Assembly (NCBI GenBank): GCA_951799405.1
Contig: OX637332.1
Location: 12,777,001 to 12,841,000 of the forward strand
Origin: Agapetus fuscipes
Lineage: Eukaryota > Arthropoda > Insecta > Trichoptera > Glossosomatidae
Direction of reading: 5' to 3'
DNA: 64,000 nucleotides
How positions within the stretch are numbered: position 1 is the first letter of the stretch; every line of letters starts with the position of its first letter. Under the pieces are notes generated by a model. It was not told the origin of the DNA. It did no database searches and saw only the letters and a program-made list of their open reading frames with translations. Shown one piece after another: positions 1-11,654 of this stretch. Position numbers and translations under genes: made by a program.

Positions 1-780
1 GTATTCTCTCCGGCAAAACTCAAGTCTGACCAAAATTACAGCAGTTTACAGCGTCCACTAACTAGTGACCGTTCAGCGACCAAATTACTCCATTCACTGG
101 AAACGAAAATTTTGTATGAGCATTATTTTTCTTGCCCTCGGCCCCTCGTTTCACGGGACGAAATGAAATTGCGATCAAATTTGAAGTTGTTTTATTAATT
201 AAGCATTTGGGAGTTGAATGTTCGTACTAGAAATGTTGAGTGAAATAATGTGTTTAAAAGGTTTACAACTATTTTCTGTTACATCTTGTAAAAAAATATT
301 TTCACTTTGCCATTGTCACCTCTGTTTCAGAGAAAGCAACAAGATTTGCAGGGTTTATTTTAATCTGAGAATTTATTGTATTGATGTTAATTGTAAGTTT
401 ATCTGAATTCCATAGATTTTTGTTTCTTTGCGGAAAGTGTATACATAAATTTGACTGTGCTATGTTATGCAATAATTACTTGAATTTTTTTTATATTTTA
501 ATCATTGTTACTTTGTTTTATACAATGTAAATGGATAATATGAACGTTAATAAAATAAAATATAATAAAAAAGAGGCATTCACTTTGTAGTCATTCCATT
601 CATTTTGTTTATGTACATTTATCTTTTGAGTTTTAACTTTTTAAGTACAAAAACGGCACCTGCTAGCGCAAACTTACACGTATGTGCTTATGAGAATACG
701 TTTAATAAGAATTTTGAATGTTAAAATATATTTGCAACTTAGATGAAAAGTAAAATAAATAATATCGATAGATTCCGATC
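1..780. other. No gene seen; AT-rich DNA
   Basis: The first ~200 bases have more balanced composition than the AT-rich stretch that follows. The only ORF of note (62 codons from 218) has no recognisable domain. I see no repeat with a partner elsewhere in the window. Confidence 0.5.
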
Positions 781-905
781 AGTAGATCAGTTGGTTGAGC
801 TTCTATACCCTGGCTTGGGGTTTGAGTCCCTACAGTGCCACAAATGATTTCCCATTGACGCATTTCCTTTCAACTCGGGTCGCGGCAATATTCACCGTAC
901 AAGTA
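781..905 (+). repeat. Degenerate tRNA-derived SINE (family A head)
   Basis: A tRNA-like head shows an A-box-like GTAGATCAGTTGG and a decayed B box (GGGGTTTGAGTCCC). It is followed by the family A body word AAATGATTTCCC seen in the better copies at 54387 and 57480. The rest of the SINE body is not clear. Confidence 0.5.
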
Positions 906-1055
906 AACCGATAGCCTGCTTTTTTTTTGGAACGGGAAAATTTCCACTTCTAGTAAAGTGATCGGTGAAACGCTTTCCACCTTTCCTGTGCATGTAAATG
1001 AACTCCTCACATCAATGCTACTTGTTTAAAAATAATGCGGTGTGAAACATTTCAG

Positions 1056-1282
1056 ATAATCTATAATCTAAGTTGCAAAGATGTATTACATTTAAGATTA
1101 ATATTAAATTCATGCCCATAAGCAGACACGTATAAATTCACGCTTACACATCCTGCATGTGGGCTTACAACATAAAACCCCAATCTCAAATTAACATAAG
1201 CCGTTCAACTCTGGCCAACCTTCCCTGAAACATTTTTTACAGTATGGGTGGTCAGCCTCATACCAACCAGTAAGTCAAGGAA
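1056..1282 (-). mobile_element. Element X copy
   Basis: The copy reads, on the minus strand, from the CCTTGACTTA head near 1282 to the TTAGATTATAGATTAT tail at 1056. Internal words match the copy at 37036. No target duplication is clear. Confidence 0.8.
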
Positions 1283-1827
1283 CACAAACAATTCACTGCA
1301 TATAACTAAGTGTAATAATAAAATTAAAATGAACAAAATATCTATAAAAAAGAGAATTCTAAATTTTTAAACCTTAGCCTTAGCCGCCAACGTTACAGAC
1401 CAACTTCAATTTTTTTCGTTTCTTACATATTTCTTTCATTTCATTCATTTTTCATACATGCTCTCCTTTTATTATCCATCATCTAATGACTCTGAATATC
1501 CCGTGCATTCGTTATTTCAAGAATTTTGTCCCTTCATATTCATTTTCATGTATGAATTGTACAGAATTATAGTTATATTCCTGCCGACTACTGCCCACGT
1601 TCTCCAACGGCTCGGAACATCGCCTCTAATGTTCTTATCCCTGTCCAGTCTCACATGTGCGGGAGCCAGGAAAACTGCCGTCTACTCACACCACAATACT
1701 CTTCCACTCTAATTTTATTATAATTCACGTACAATACTTCGCTCCCCATAATTTTATCCATACCGGGCTGATACAATATCCCTTCACAACACTCTTATCT
1801 ACATTGCGAAGGTATAGCTCCTTAAAT

Positions 1828-2080
1828 GATAGGTTGGTATGAGGCTGACCCCCCCCCCCCCCCCGTGCTGTAAAAATCGGTTCACTTTTGCCAATTCCAC
1901 CCCGGTTCAGGGAAAGGCGGCAGGAGTTGCAAGGTTTATGTTCATGTGAGGTTTTGTTTATTTGTATGCACGCATGCAAAATGTGTTGGTGGGAACTTAC
2001 ATGTGCCTGTCTGTGGGCATGCATTTAATATGAGCCTTAAATATTAAATTATCTTTGCAGCTTAGATTAAAGATTATAGA
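1828..2080 (+). mobile_element. Element X copy with a C16 tract
   Basis: A full-length plus-strand copy ends TTAGATTAAAGATTATAGA. The usual GACCACCCATACTG segment near the head is replaced by a run of 16 C (1849-1864). A short minus-strand X scrap (about 2081-2120) follows directly, giving a tail-to-tail pair. Confidence 0.85.
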
Positions 2081-2199
2081 CACTCACATTAAAGATCCAT
2101 ATTAAATGTATTCCCATACAATGAAACTGAAATTCATTTCTTGCACCCGTGTTAGGAATAAAACCCTAGAATGCAAGCATGATACCATCTTTGACTTCA

Positions 2200-2372
2200 T
2201 CGTGTCTACAAAACGCTAGACTGGTCTCAGTTGCTGTAAAGCTGGATGGACTTTTGGTGACTAGTCTTTGGTAAAAGCAGTTTTTTTTTGGGCTTTTCCA
2301 GGAATCCAACCCGCTACCTTCCTATTACGAGTATTAACAAGTAAGCATTAACAAGACTACCGCAGACTGGTA
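2200..2372 (-). repeat. tRNA-derived SINE (family B), decayed
   Basis: On the minus strand the region carries a tRNA-like head (around 2300-2370) and the family B body words CTTTGGTGACC and CCATCCAGC-like text. These match the copies at 18056 and 48677. It is divergent, and both ends are approximate. Confidence 0.5.
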
Positions 2373-2482
2373 AAATTATGAGCGTTTAATGTGTATAAAC
2401 AAGCAAGAATGTGGAGTGTTCGACTGTATTGCATAAAAAAGACAAACATGTGCGGGTTGTGAGTTATTTTGTTCATTGTTAA

Positions 2483-2902
2483 GGCCCGGTATTTTGAAGT
2501 ATCGTAAAGTTAACTAAAATGCAATTTTAGTTAAATCATCATAATATTTCACTCACCGAATTTCGGCAGTAAATATTTAGTAACTTTAACTTTCGATTTT
2601 CAAGATGGCGGCGCTTCACTGACAGCAGCTGTTCTTTTTTGATGTAAGGATACATCAAAAATGTTGCAAACTGAACATTTTTTGTCTCGTTTTCTAGCTT
2701 AATAAAGGTTAGGCATATGATTTTTATGAATAGTTGTTTGTTTTAAAGCTTTTAAATGGCATTTTACTTATTTCCAAGATTTGGGGGCGTGGCCTCATAC
2801 TTCGGTAATGTTCGGTTTAAGTTAACTCGAGATTAAGTATTTTGAATGAAAGTTCAAGTAATAGTTAACTAAAATATTACTACAGTTCAATATACCGGCC
2901 CT
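2483..2902. mobile_element. Harbinger-like MITE, copy 1
   Basis: This 420-bp non-autonomous element has terminal inverted repeats of the form GGCCCGGTATTNTGAA and is flanked by TAA on both sides (2480-2482 and 2903-2905). Three-base TWA target duplications and GC-rich termini are typical of PIF/Harbinger elements. The family assignment is inferred from termini and target site only. No transposase is encoded. A near-identical copy lies at 49265-49683. Confidence 0.75.
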
Positions 2903-2924
2903 TAAGTCACGTTAGCTTACGTCG

Positions 2925-3015
2925 AAACAACACTTTCAGAGGGCTCTTGAGGTGTGATTTAAAAAAAAACAGCGCTCACCAAATAAATCATCAAAATATA
3001 ATTATTATTATTACT
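2925..3015 (+). repeat. SINE family B, 3' end only
   Basis: The sequence from GAGGGCTCTTGAGG to AAATAAATCATC plus an ATT-rich tail matches the 3' end of the SINE at 18056. The 5' part is missing, as expected of a truncated retrocopy. Confidence 0.6.
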
Positions 3016-3264
3016 AAGCAGGCACGTATAAGTTCACGCTTACACATGCCACATCGTTTTCCAGTGCTTGTTTGGCTTGTCTATCATTTGATTCCATAAT
3101 GAACTTTCAATAAAATTGTCTTAAGAATCGCATTCTACATAATCTGAGCTGAGAAAAAAACGATTCTGTGAGAGTTTTTTTGTACATTTTTCAAATTAAT
3201 TTCCAGTTTTCATAAGAAACATTGGTCCAGTACACATACAAATATTGCTCATGTAAAATTACTT

Positions 3265-3445
3265 CTGATGGACATAAGACAAACAAGCACTAAGGGGACG
3301 ACATATGAACCAACATCATAAAAACCCACATCTCAAATGAACATTTATCCTGCGACTTTTACCAACCTACCTTGAAAATGTTTGGACAAGTGAACTATTG
3401 TTTACAGCATGGCTTGTCAGCCTCATAACAACCTATAAGTTGTTT
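3265..3445 (-). mobile_element. Element X, decayed copy
   Basis: The head (CCTATAAG near 3440) and middle of X are recognisable on the minus strand. The tail is lost. A further 40-bp X scrap lies at about 3015-3055. Confidence 0.65.
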
Positions 3446-3449
3446 CATG

Positions 3450-4717
3450 CTTGAACTTGCATCAGTATTGGAATTCCCTTGTCAAAATGCCTAATACTTT
3501 GTATTATTCTTCGTTTATTTTCAGCACAGGTTTTTTTACTTTATTTTAGAAGTGAAGGGTGAAATTTGTGGATGCGATCATTTTTCAAGTAGCCGCGGTC
3601 AACTTTTTTTCATTTGTAACGAAGGGATTTTTCACTCAGATGTACACATGGTTTTTATTTATTTAGTATTGCACTAAAAAACTATCCTGATTAAGTAAAA
3701 GAGACCAAATTTAAAACGCCACTAAGTTACAAACATAGGGTAACATTTTGCCGCGTTTTCCCCGAAATGGTTGCACGTGGCGAGAGAAACTTATTGTTGC
3801 TTACAGGTAAGGGAAAAAGGTTTTTTCAATTTAATTAGGGGTGTATTATTTCAACAATTCATTTTTGAAAATGTTTCAGTTTTGCTTATTCTTCACTATC
3901 TATAAAGTTGATCTACACTGTTATAAGTGGATTGGTTCATTTTTGAGAATTTTACCCTTTTTACAGAGATATATTCAATTGAGTGTATGTATGTAGTTTC
4001 TAAAACTTCGTTCAAAAAAACTGTTATCTTTAATTTTAAATAATTAATAAGTGAATCTATTAGCATGTCTAAGAAGTCATTGAAAGTACTGAAGTAAAGT
4101 AAGTAAGTAAACAAGAAAGTAAAGTAGTTTTTAGTAAGTAAAACTTACCTTCTAACAAAGTCCTCCTGTAAGTAGCTACGATTTCCAAGCGCTGTTGACG
4201 CGTATGTTAGCTTCATATTGTCGGAGCGCTCGGCCATAACGCCAACGTACATCTGAAACTCAAAAATAATATTTTTTCTAATTTACATATGTAAATTTAA
4301 ATCTCTGATGTAAAGTCTGATGATAGCAACATTGTTGTGATTCCCTTTGAGGGGAGTTACACAAACATGCGTATTTTTGTATAGATAGGTGTGCCGATAT
4401 TAAAAATATATTCCGGGTAACCGTTGTAACGATAATTTTAATAATACAACGATTTTCACTAACCTTACGGTGTAAAAATATATCTATCCTTAACTTAGTT
4501 CATTAACAAAGATATTATATTAATATGATGAGGTCGGACATTGTTTTAATTTGAAATGTATGGGACTTGTATGAAACTGCCATCCTTAACAAGCAAAAAC
4601 AAAATATCTGTAAGTTTTTTCCCTTGCAACCCGGCTAGGTAACGTCACAATATTGTCTATGCTAATTTTGTGTGGTTCTCATTATTATTGAAGCCTACTC
4701 TGCATAATAATCTAAAT
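3450..4717. other. No gene seen
   Basis: AT-rich sequence with a short GTAA-rich stretch around 4090-4150. No ORF shows a recognisable domain and I see no repeat with a partner elsewhere. Confidence 0.5.
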
Positions 4718-4872
4718 CATGTTATGTAGATACCAAAGGTTCATCCAGCCTTACAGCGAAAATGGGTCTTTTTATAGCGACGACCAAGCGCGCAGAGAGC
4801 TCTTGGGGTGGGATTCACACAAAAACAGCGTTCATCAAATAAATCATCCCAGTATTTATTATTTAGTAATTT
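4718..4872 (+). repeat. SINE family B, 5'-truncated
   Basis: It matches the last ~150 bp of the family B copy at 18056, including ATAGCGACGACCAAGC, a GATTCACAC word and AAATAAATCATCC. It ends in an ATTATT-type tail. Confidence 0.65.
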
Positions 4873-4874
4873 AC

Positions 4875-6147
4875 CTGTTAAAAATTATATGAATGGCATA
4901 TTATCATCTAATTTCTTATTTGTCTAGACTTTGTCTCAAAAGAGTGACAAAAGTACCTACAAATATTTTCATTTTTATTTTTTCAGGTTAGGCAATGTTA
5001 TGTTAATGCTGAAGTTTGGCATTCATAAGTGGGAAGCATTTTTAAAGCTTGATTTTAAAGTGACTTGGTGGCCTTTGCGTGTGCTTACTCTTTGTAACTG
5101 ACTGGAAATATTATTTGTAAACAGCTTGTAATTGAACAAAGACTAACTTTAGAGACTTCCAAAATAAAAACGATGTAATGCCGTCCATGAAATTGAAATT
5201 CAAAGTTGTTAATTTTAGCCTACCTACATTTTTACAGTATGAAAGGTAAACCTCATACAATTATAAGAATTTGGTTTATACATTAAGAAGAAAAAATAAA
5301 TAATGAAATTAGTGCTTTTGTTTACACAAATACAATTTGTGTACACACAAATACGACTTTCGTACACACAAATACGTCTTCATATCTCATTCATATAAAT
5401 GGTACATTTTTCCAGTGCATTTCTCTTATCTTAGATCCCGCGTACCGACCATGATCAAGCTTGCATGAGTTCCTTTTTGAGGGGGCTTATTACGCATATA
5501 CACGGAGCAGGACGGAAGCGTATTACCTTTGGAATCGGGGAAATGAGGTAAATTGTGCAGCGTGATTCGTTGCTGAAATACGTCCCGATGGTTTTCCGTC
5601 TTTTCGCGTGACATGGACTTGCCCGCAAGCGCCCGGTAAATAAATTTCCACCCTTTTCTCTTGCGAGCAGCCAGCCATATTTTTCTGTTTTTCTTTCGGC
5701 GCTGACTGAAACCATTAGACTCACCGAACTCGAGGCGGCAGCTCCGCTTTCTTGGGAATAAAAGGGAAAAAAGTTGGAAACATAGCAGAATGTGTTACCG
5801 TCCATGGTGCGGCGCAACTTCCACACATTATATAAACTTACAAGGCAGAGTGCAAGGTTGACTAAGCCCGATAGAGAGCGGCTAATGCCTATAGAACATT
5901 TCAAATTACGTACTCGGATAACCAGCTATTGTACACACGCAGTGATTCAAGATCAAACGAAATATAAATAAGATATAGAACGTTAGACTTTTTTTTTATT
6001 GTTGACATGACTTTAAAATAAATCTTTATAAAGAACCATTTCCTTTTAGTGCATTTCTAAAGTTATGGATTATAGCCATCAGAAAAAAATACAGTATGTG
6101 AAGCTAATTTTTGTAATAACCAACATTTTACTGTTATTATTGTCTGG
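4875..6147. other. No gene called; small tandem repeat and a GC-richer patch
   Basis: Around 5317-5385 a ~21-bp unit containing GTACACACAAATACG is repeated about three times. From about 5440 to 5930 base composition is more balanced and long overlapping ORFs exist on the minus strand (up to 149 codons). Their translations show no domain, so I treat the patch as non-coding or unknown. A 50-bp X scrap sits at about 5210-5262. Confidence 0.45.
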
Positions 6148-6335
6148 TCTTAGCTCAGCTGATAGAATAGTTGTGTTCAATGCCAGAGGGCTAGGGTTCG
6201 ATCCCCACCAAGGGTGTCAGAAATGATTTCCCGTTTCACAGTTTATTCAAAACAACAAGCCTTTCTCAGTCTTCACAAAAATAAAAACCAGCTTTCTTGG
6301 GAGCTGAGAGGCCCACATTTGATTCGAGAATAATA
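6148..6335 (+). repeat. tRNA-derived SINE (family A)
   Basis: A tRNA-like head has A box TAGCTCAGCTGATAG and B box GGGTTCGATCCCC. The family A body (GTGTCAGAAATGATTTCCC) and a shortened downstream part follow, up to the GAGCTGAGAGGCCCAC text. Confidence 0.75.
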
Positions 6336-6339
6336 AAAA

Positions 6340-7514
6340 TCCAAAAAAGTTTTAGTTATTATATGATTTTTTATCTAATTTCAACGGATGATGACTGTGG
6401 AGATGCTTAATAATAATTATTCGCTCGACCGTAAAAGCAAACGTGTGATTAGAAATCGTACTTCGATACTTTTGGTAAATAATAGGTGATCCAAATCACA
6501 GCAGATTACAAAATAGATATTTGGTAATAATATGAAAAGTTGAAAAGAGCTAAACAAGTATGTTTATACTCGAATATTGATTTGTGTTTGCTAAAAACAC
6601 CCAGGAAATTAATTATGATATTATGAAAAACCCTTCTCACTCCGACTTATACTGTCATTTATTTTAAAGTCAAACAGCTTATAATTCCAATTTAAATCCA
6701 AAACATTTGTACTTTTTCTAATTATTTTTTGTATACAAAAACACAATAAATAGTAGACAATTATAATTTTCGTATTGTTTATCTACATTTGTCATTCAAA
6801 ACAACAAGAGTTTTTTATTCTCAAAAATTTTCTTGATTTGATTTATCATAACAATGTCAACCGCTTATTTTTCTTTCACTGCTACAATAAAAATATATAT
6901 TATTGATGAAAATGTGCGGGATGGGTCTAAGAAAAGCAAGGGCACGTGTTCCCTGGATTAATTTACGACATATCGTTTGTCAATTTTCTACACACGAGGT
7001 GCTGACACGTGACATACGAATTACAGTTCTATAACCTTCAAGAAGGGTATGGGCTTATAATGAATGACATTACGGCGTATTGTAATGTTCTATTCTTTTC
7101 TAGGAATTGAAAGCTTCTCAGCATTATTTATTTTTACGTTTAAATGCCCGACGAAGCTGATTTATTTTTTCAACAACATGAATTGATTTAATTATTTTCG
7201 AAAGTATATTTTTTATCGGAATACTGGTGTTCACAAAGCGTGGTCGATGTATTAAAGACGCAATAATACTTTTTAAAGACTCTTCTTTTTCAACTTCTTG
7301 CAGATTATGAACTTATTCAAATTTGGCTGATCAAAGTGTCCTTCATTTTTTATCTTAAAAGAAGAACAAATAAATGAGATGCAGTTTTACTTTATGATCC
7401 AATGCACATAACACATTGACATAAATTATTTATGATAAAAAATGTGAAGTACTTCATGGAAAAATAAAATAAAACGGAGGCGATACTGGTACAAACATAT
7501 GAATAGAATAGGAA
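6340..7514. other. No gene seen
   Basis: AT-rich DNA. I see neither a supported ORF nor a repeat family member. Confidence 0.5.
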
Positions 7515-7680
7515 TCGATAGGATCCGACCTATCGTTCTTCAAGGGAACCGGAAAAATACCCCCAGAAAGACCTTCGAAGAGATGGCGTGATAGCTGGCA
7601 GTCTGGATCACAGAAGGAAGTAGCGGCAGAAACAGATCCTTCAGATCTATGAAAGGAGGAAGAAGAAGAATAAGAAAAAA
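7515..7680 (+). pseudogene. LINE reverse transcriptase C-terminal scrap
   Basis: One plus frame reads GKIPPERPSKRWRDSW, a decayed version of the GRPxxRW motif near the end of many non-LTR reverse-transcriptase ORFs. It is followed by a GAAGAAGAAGAA-type 3' end like other LINE ends here. The piece is 5'-truncated and the family cannot be named. Confidence 0.4.
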
Positions 7681-9177
7681 AATCAACACAGTTGTACATA
7701 ATGTGCTTATCACTAAGCAAATTATTACTACTAATAAGTAGTAATAATTTAATTTTAATTAAATAAGTAATAATAATAGCAAAGAGTTATGACTCAAATC
7801 CTTAATTGGCATCTTTCTATTCATTTGTATCAAGAGTTTTGATAGCTTTTAATGAATCCAGCGGCCAAAAACAAAGCCGCAGTTTCTTTGGCAGTATGAT
7901 TATCAGATTATACATATTTCCACCATACGTAATTAACAAACAGTAAAACCACCATACAAATTTATCGCCTCAGCTTGTTGCCAACTTCTTTACTCCATAA
8001 TGTTAACGTGTTTATTTTAACTCGTGCCAACTTGATATTTTACCACTTCCCTTAAGCCTTATAACTTATTCAAACTTACCCGGTTCGCAAAATATTGAAA
8101 ATTAAAAAATATATATGATATTTTAAATTCTTGCATGCATGTATTTCCAGGATAATATTCTGTAACATTTTTCTACAATATCAATTATCATAAACATTTA
8201 ATATAAATTTTTTTAAGTTGCCATGTATGAAGTCCTTTATGTTTTCCTTTTTGTGATATTGATATTGACATTGAAAGTAAGGATATGTTAATCCATCCTT
8301 TATTTGCGAAGTTATTTATAAACAACCCCTTTTAATAATTAAATAATGAACTTTTTTTCTTCTTTGAGTACTTTGATCTTAACAATACATAAAACCATGA
8401 AGATTGAAGCAAAATTAATCAAGCACATTTTCTTTCAGTGGATCCAAAAAAATCATCAACAAGATTTCAATGATTTAATTGTTTATATTGCCAGTTGAAG
8501 AATATTTTGAGTTAATCAAAATTATAAATTTGTAAGTATATATGTATTTCTCATGGTTTCTTTGTAAAAAAAGAAATTTGTGATAGTGTGAGGCTATTTC
8601 TGTTAAACCGTGATAGTAACTGTTGTTGCATTACTAATTTTGCGGAGTTTTAGATACACACAGATGCATTAGTAGATTTTCTTATTTTTGCAGATATTCT
8701 TTGTTTTCCCCCTGTAGTCTTCATTTATTAATAGAGAAGTCAGAAAATATGCTTGTTATAATCCAAAAAGCAAATTAAAAGTTTATGGTTAACAATGGCC
8801 GGCCGCCGATAATAATACACCCTGGCAAATGTTGTGTCGGCAGCGAGGGGTCCTCTCCGACCCCCGTCTCTGCTCAGGCAGGGTTAAGCTTCCCCCACGA
8901 CCGCATGTCACAAAGTGAATAAATCCGGAAAAGTAGCAACGCGTCGGCCGCCGTAAATGAAATCCCACCTACAAGTACGTTCAAACCTCGCAATGGAACA
9001 AGTAGGCCGTTTCGAATTTAACTTGAACTACGAACGAGACAAATGTTCAAACATAAAGCAGTTTCACATTGGTAAGCTGCTTTCCGGGATGTAAAACATT
9101 TATATTCCTTGACTTGTCCCAGTTGTTCGTAAATGGAAGCAACCATACAAAAATACTTTTATGAGTATGTTCACAGT
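7681..9177. other. No gene seen; GC-richer island at 8795-9000
   Basis: A short palindromic run of ATTATTACTAC-type sequence lies at 7715-7760. At 8795-9000 a GC-richer island contains two GGCCGCCG words and no convincing ORF. It could be a regulatory or conserved non-coding element, but nothing in the sequence alone proves that. Confidence 0.4.
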
Positions 9178-9474
9178 ATATCGTCATTTTGTTTAATTTA
9201 TAATTTTTTGAATGAATTCAAACAAAACACTGTTTGTTTTCACAATAAAATTTATTTAAAAAGATTAAAATCTTTAAAACAAATTACAAACGATGATGAC
9301 CTACTAGGTCGAAAACGTTTGTAATTTGTTTTAAAGATTTTAATTTTTTTAAATAAATTTTATTGTGAAAATAAACAGTGTTTTGTTTGAATTCATTCAA
9401 AAAAATTTAAATTAAACAATATGAATTTTCACAGTGTTAATACACAAACAATACAAAATATCGTCATTTTGTTT
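9178..9474. mobile_element. Fold-back retroelement with 17-bp target duplication
   Basis: A 263-bp insert (9195-9457) is flanked by identical 17-bp repeats ATATCGTCATTTTGTTT (9178-9194 and 9458-9474). Its inside is an inverted repeat with ~100-bp arms around a short centre. The centre carries the hairpin GACC-TACTA-GGTC, then GAA and the self-complementary AACGTT. The right end, CACAGTG..TACACAAACAATACAAA-like, is shared with the element at 20748-21069. Long target duplications and inverted internal copies are known features of Penelope-like retroelements; the assignment is inference. Confidence 0.7.
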
Positions 9475-9624
9475 GCACTTGTTCTCGAAACGGCCGAATA
9501 TAAAGTCTTAGATGAAAATTTGCGTGAGTCCTATTCTATTTACAAATAAGATGTTGAATATTAACTTACTTCCTCAGTAAAATATTATTTCATGTACTAG
9601 TTTACTTCCTTTTTAAGTACTTAG

Positions 9625-10160
9625 GCTACTGTTGTTCTCTAATTAAAGCGTCCGTATAATAAGGTTCATATGAAAAGCTGAGAAGACGCATTTCCTTTTC
9701 TATAAAAATATGGAATAGAAACGTGCTTTCTCACTAAAATTTTCCATTTATGCTACTTTCGTTCTCAAATCGAAGCTTTCGTATATTAAGGTTTATATGA
9801 AAAGTTTAGAAGACGATTTTCATTTTTTACACAAAATATGGAATATAAACATACTTTCTCCGTAAAATTTCCTATTTTGACTACTGTTGTTCTCAAATCG
9901 AAGCATCCGTATTATAAGGTTTATATGAAAAATTGAGAAGACGCATTTCCTTTTGAATACTAAATATGGAATAAAAACATACTTTCTCAGTAAAATTTCC
10001 CCTTTAGGCTACTCCCGTTCTCAAATCGAAGCATCCGTATACTAAGGTGTGTATGAATATGTTGATATCGCTGCTAGGCCCGGTTATAACTCACGCCCTG
10101 TTGGACGCGCACAGCCCAGTATCAGTCACGTATTAATTTCAGATCAAATTAATATGTAAA
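9625..10160 (+). repeat. Tandem repeat, ~128-bp unit, about four copies
   Basis: Units start near 9630, 9759, 9885 and 10013. Each contains TTCTCAAATCGAAGC, then a TCCGTAT..TAAGGTTTATATGAAAA segment, AGAAGACG, an AATATGGAATA segment and CTTTCTCAGTAAAATTTCC. Similarity between units is clear but imperfect. No ORF spans the units. The last unit passes into a GC-richer tail containing TATAACTCACGCCC. Confidence 0.75.
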
Positions 10161-10833
10161 AATATGCGTAGTCTATAGTTCTTTGTAAATCAAAGCGTTT
10201 GCTTAGAAAGGTATGTGGGAAAATTATTGTAGAGAAGTCAATAGATTTTTATACGAAATTCGGAAGAGTTAACTAATTCATTGATAGAAGTTCTTAGTTC
10301 CTAGTAGAAGTGGTACTGAGGTTATAGTTTTACTTAAATCGACGAATTTGTGTATAAAGATTTTTATTCACATCAAATTTTGCAGATGCTATTTCATTGA
10401 AAACAAAAGCATAACTAATTTACTTAGATCTTTAGTAAAATTTAGGTTACAGTTATTCTCAAATCAGAGGAGCTAAAATGTTAGGATGAAAACTTGTGGG
10501 GAACTTACCCATTTTCTTTTGAAAAAAAAAGATATTTTATCACTTTCTTCCTAAGTAAAATGAATGCTGTACAATTTTAATGTTTATAATATGTTTATCG
10601 GCTGTCAACGTCACATTTTATTGGTACTACGGTCCTTACTTAGAATAAAAAATATATGCTTGCTTTTCCCTAGCAACCCGGCAGATTGACATCACATTTT
10701 TTTCACGAATGTAAATGTGTTAAGTCCAATTACATATACCCAGGTTGCAGTTGTTCTCAAATCGAAGCGTCCATGTATGAAAGATCTGTATAAAAAATAT
10801 GGAACAGTGACTTCCTTCCTAAGTTACTATTAC
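10161..10833 (+). repeat. Highly decayed continuation of the 128-bp repeat
   Basis: Weak unit-like text recurs near 10160, 10320 and 10448, and more clearly at 10745 (TTGTTCTCAAATCGAAGCGT). A further unit start is at 11385, after the LINE and X insertions. Its tail (TATAACTCACGCCC to TCAGATCAAATTAAT, 11452-11528) matches 10090-10157. Confidence 0.5.
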
Positions 10834-11150
10834 TGTTACTGTACCTGCCGCCGTTCCACTAAGGGTGGCCGGTACCTCCGCAAATGCGTCTCCACTTTTT
10901 TCTATCCTTGCAAACCTCTTTCATCTCTTCAACATTCATCACTTTTTTTCATAAATAATCTTCTCTTCTTCTCCCTCTAAAAATTCCATTCTTTCGCAAT
11001 CTCACCTATTTGGTCTATCCATTCCTTCCTCGGTCTTCCCCTTCCACGCTTTTCTCTGACATTTTCTCTGTACACTTTCTTCGCTAGTCGTTCATCATTC
11101 ATTCTTTCAAGATGTCCGAACCATCTCATTGTGTTTTTTTGTACTTTCAT
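10834..11150 (-). pseudogene. LINE reverse transcriptase C-terminus
   Basis: On the minus strand an open stretch of 57 codons (11150-10980) reads RWFGHLERMNDERL and later GRGRPRKEWIDQIGE. This is the classic tail of non-LTR retrotransposon reverse-transcriptase ORFs. The 3' part (to 10834) resembles the scrap at 40660-40800. The 5' side abuts an X copy, so the visible ORF runs from X into LINE; that fusion is accidental. Only the last ~60 residues of the protein remain. Confidence 0.75.
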
Positions 11151-11159
11151 TCTAAGTCT

Positions 11160-11362
11160 AATGTAATCTAATCTAAGTTGTAAAGACATGTAAAATTGGG
11201 AATTCACATTACATGCATTTTCACAAGCAGACACGTACAAGTTCGCACTAACACATGCTGCATGTGGACCTTTAATATAAAAACCCAATCTCTTCCCTGA
11301 AACAGGAGTGACATTGGCAAAGTGAACCATTTTCTACAGCATTGGGTGGTGAGCCGCATACC
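11160..11362 (-). mobile_element. Element X copy
   Basis: A minus-strand copy has a (TTAGATTAGAT) type tail at 11160 and its head at 11362. It lies directly against the LINE fragment. Confidence 0.8.
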
Positions 11363-11654
11363 AAGTGATATCTAGTATTTAGTTGACGGATATTCTCACA
11401 TGGAAGCGTCCGCATATGAAGGTGTGCATGGGTGTGCTGTTACCGCCGCTAGCTGGAGGTATAACTCACGCCCGTCGGACGCGCGCAGCCCAGTATCGGC
11501 CACGCATTAATTTCAGATCAAATTAATACGTGCGCGACCTTCCCGGTGTCGCTGCGCCGCGTGACGTATTGGCCGGCTCGCGAGTGCTACGCGGGGCGAG
11601 ATGAAAATATATTATCGGTAATGACAAATTGCCGCCGCTTACAAAATATTGCAA

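Noticed and set aside
5455..5904. 149-codon ORF on the minus strand
   Set aside because: No domain is recognised, other frames are also open, and the region is a GC-richer patch with few stops.
9625..10160. CRISPR-like array
   Set aside because: The whole unit is repeated without distinct spacers, units are diverged, and the DNA is eukaryotic in character.
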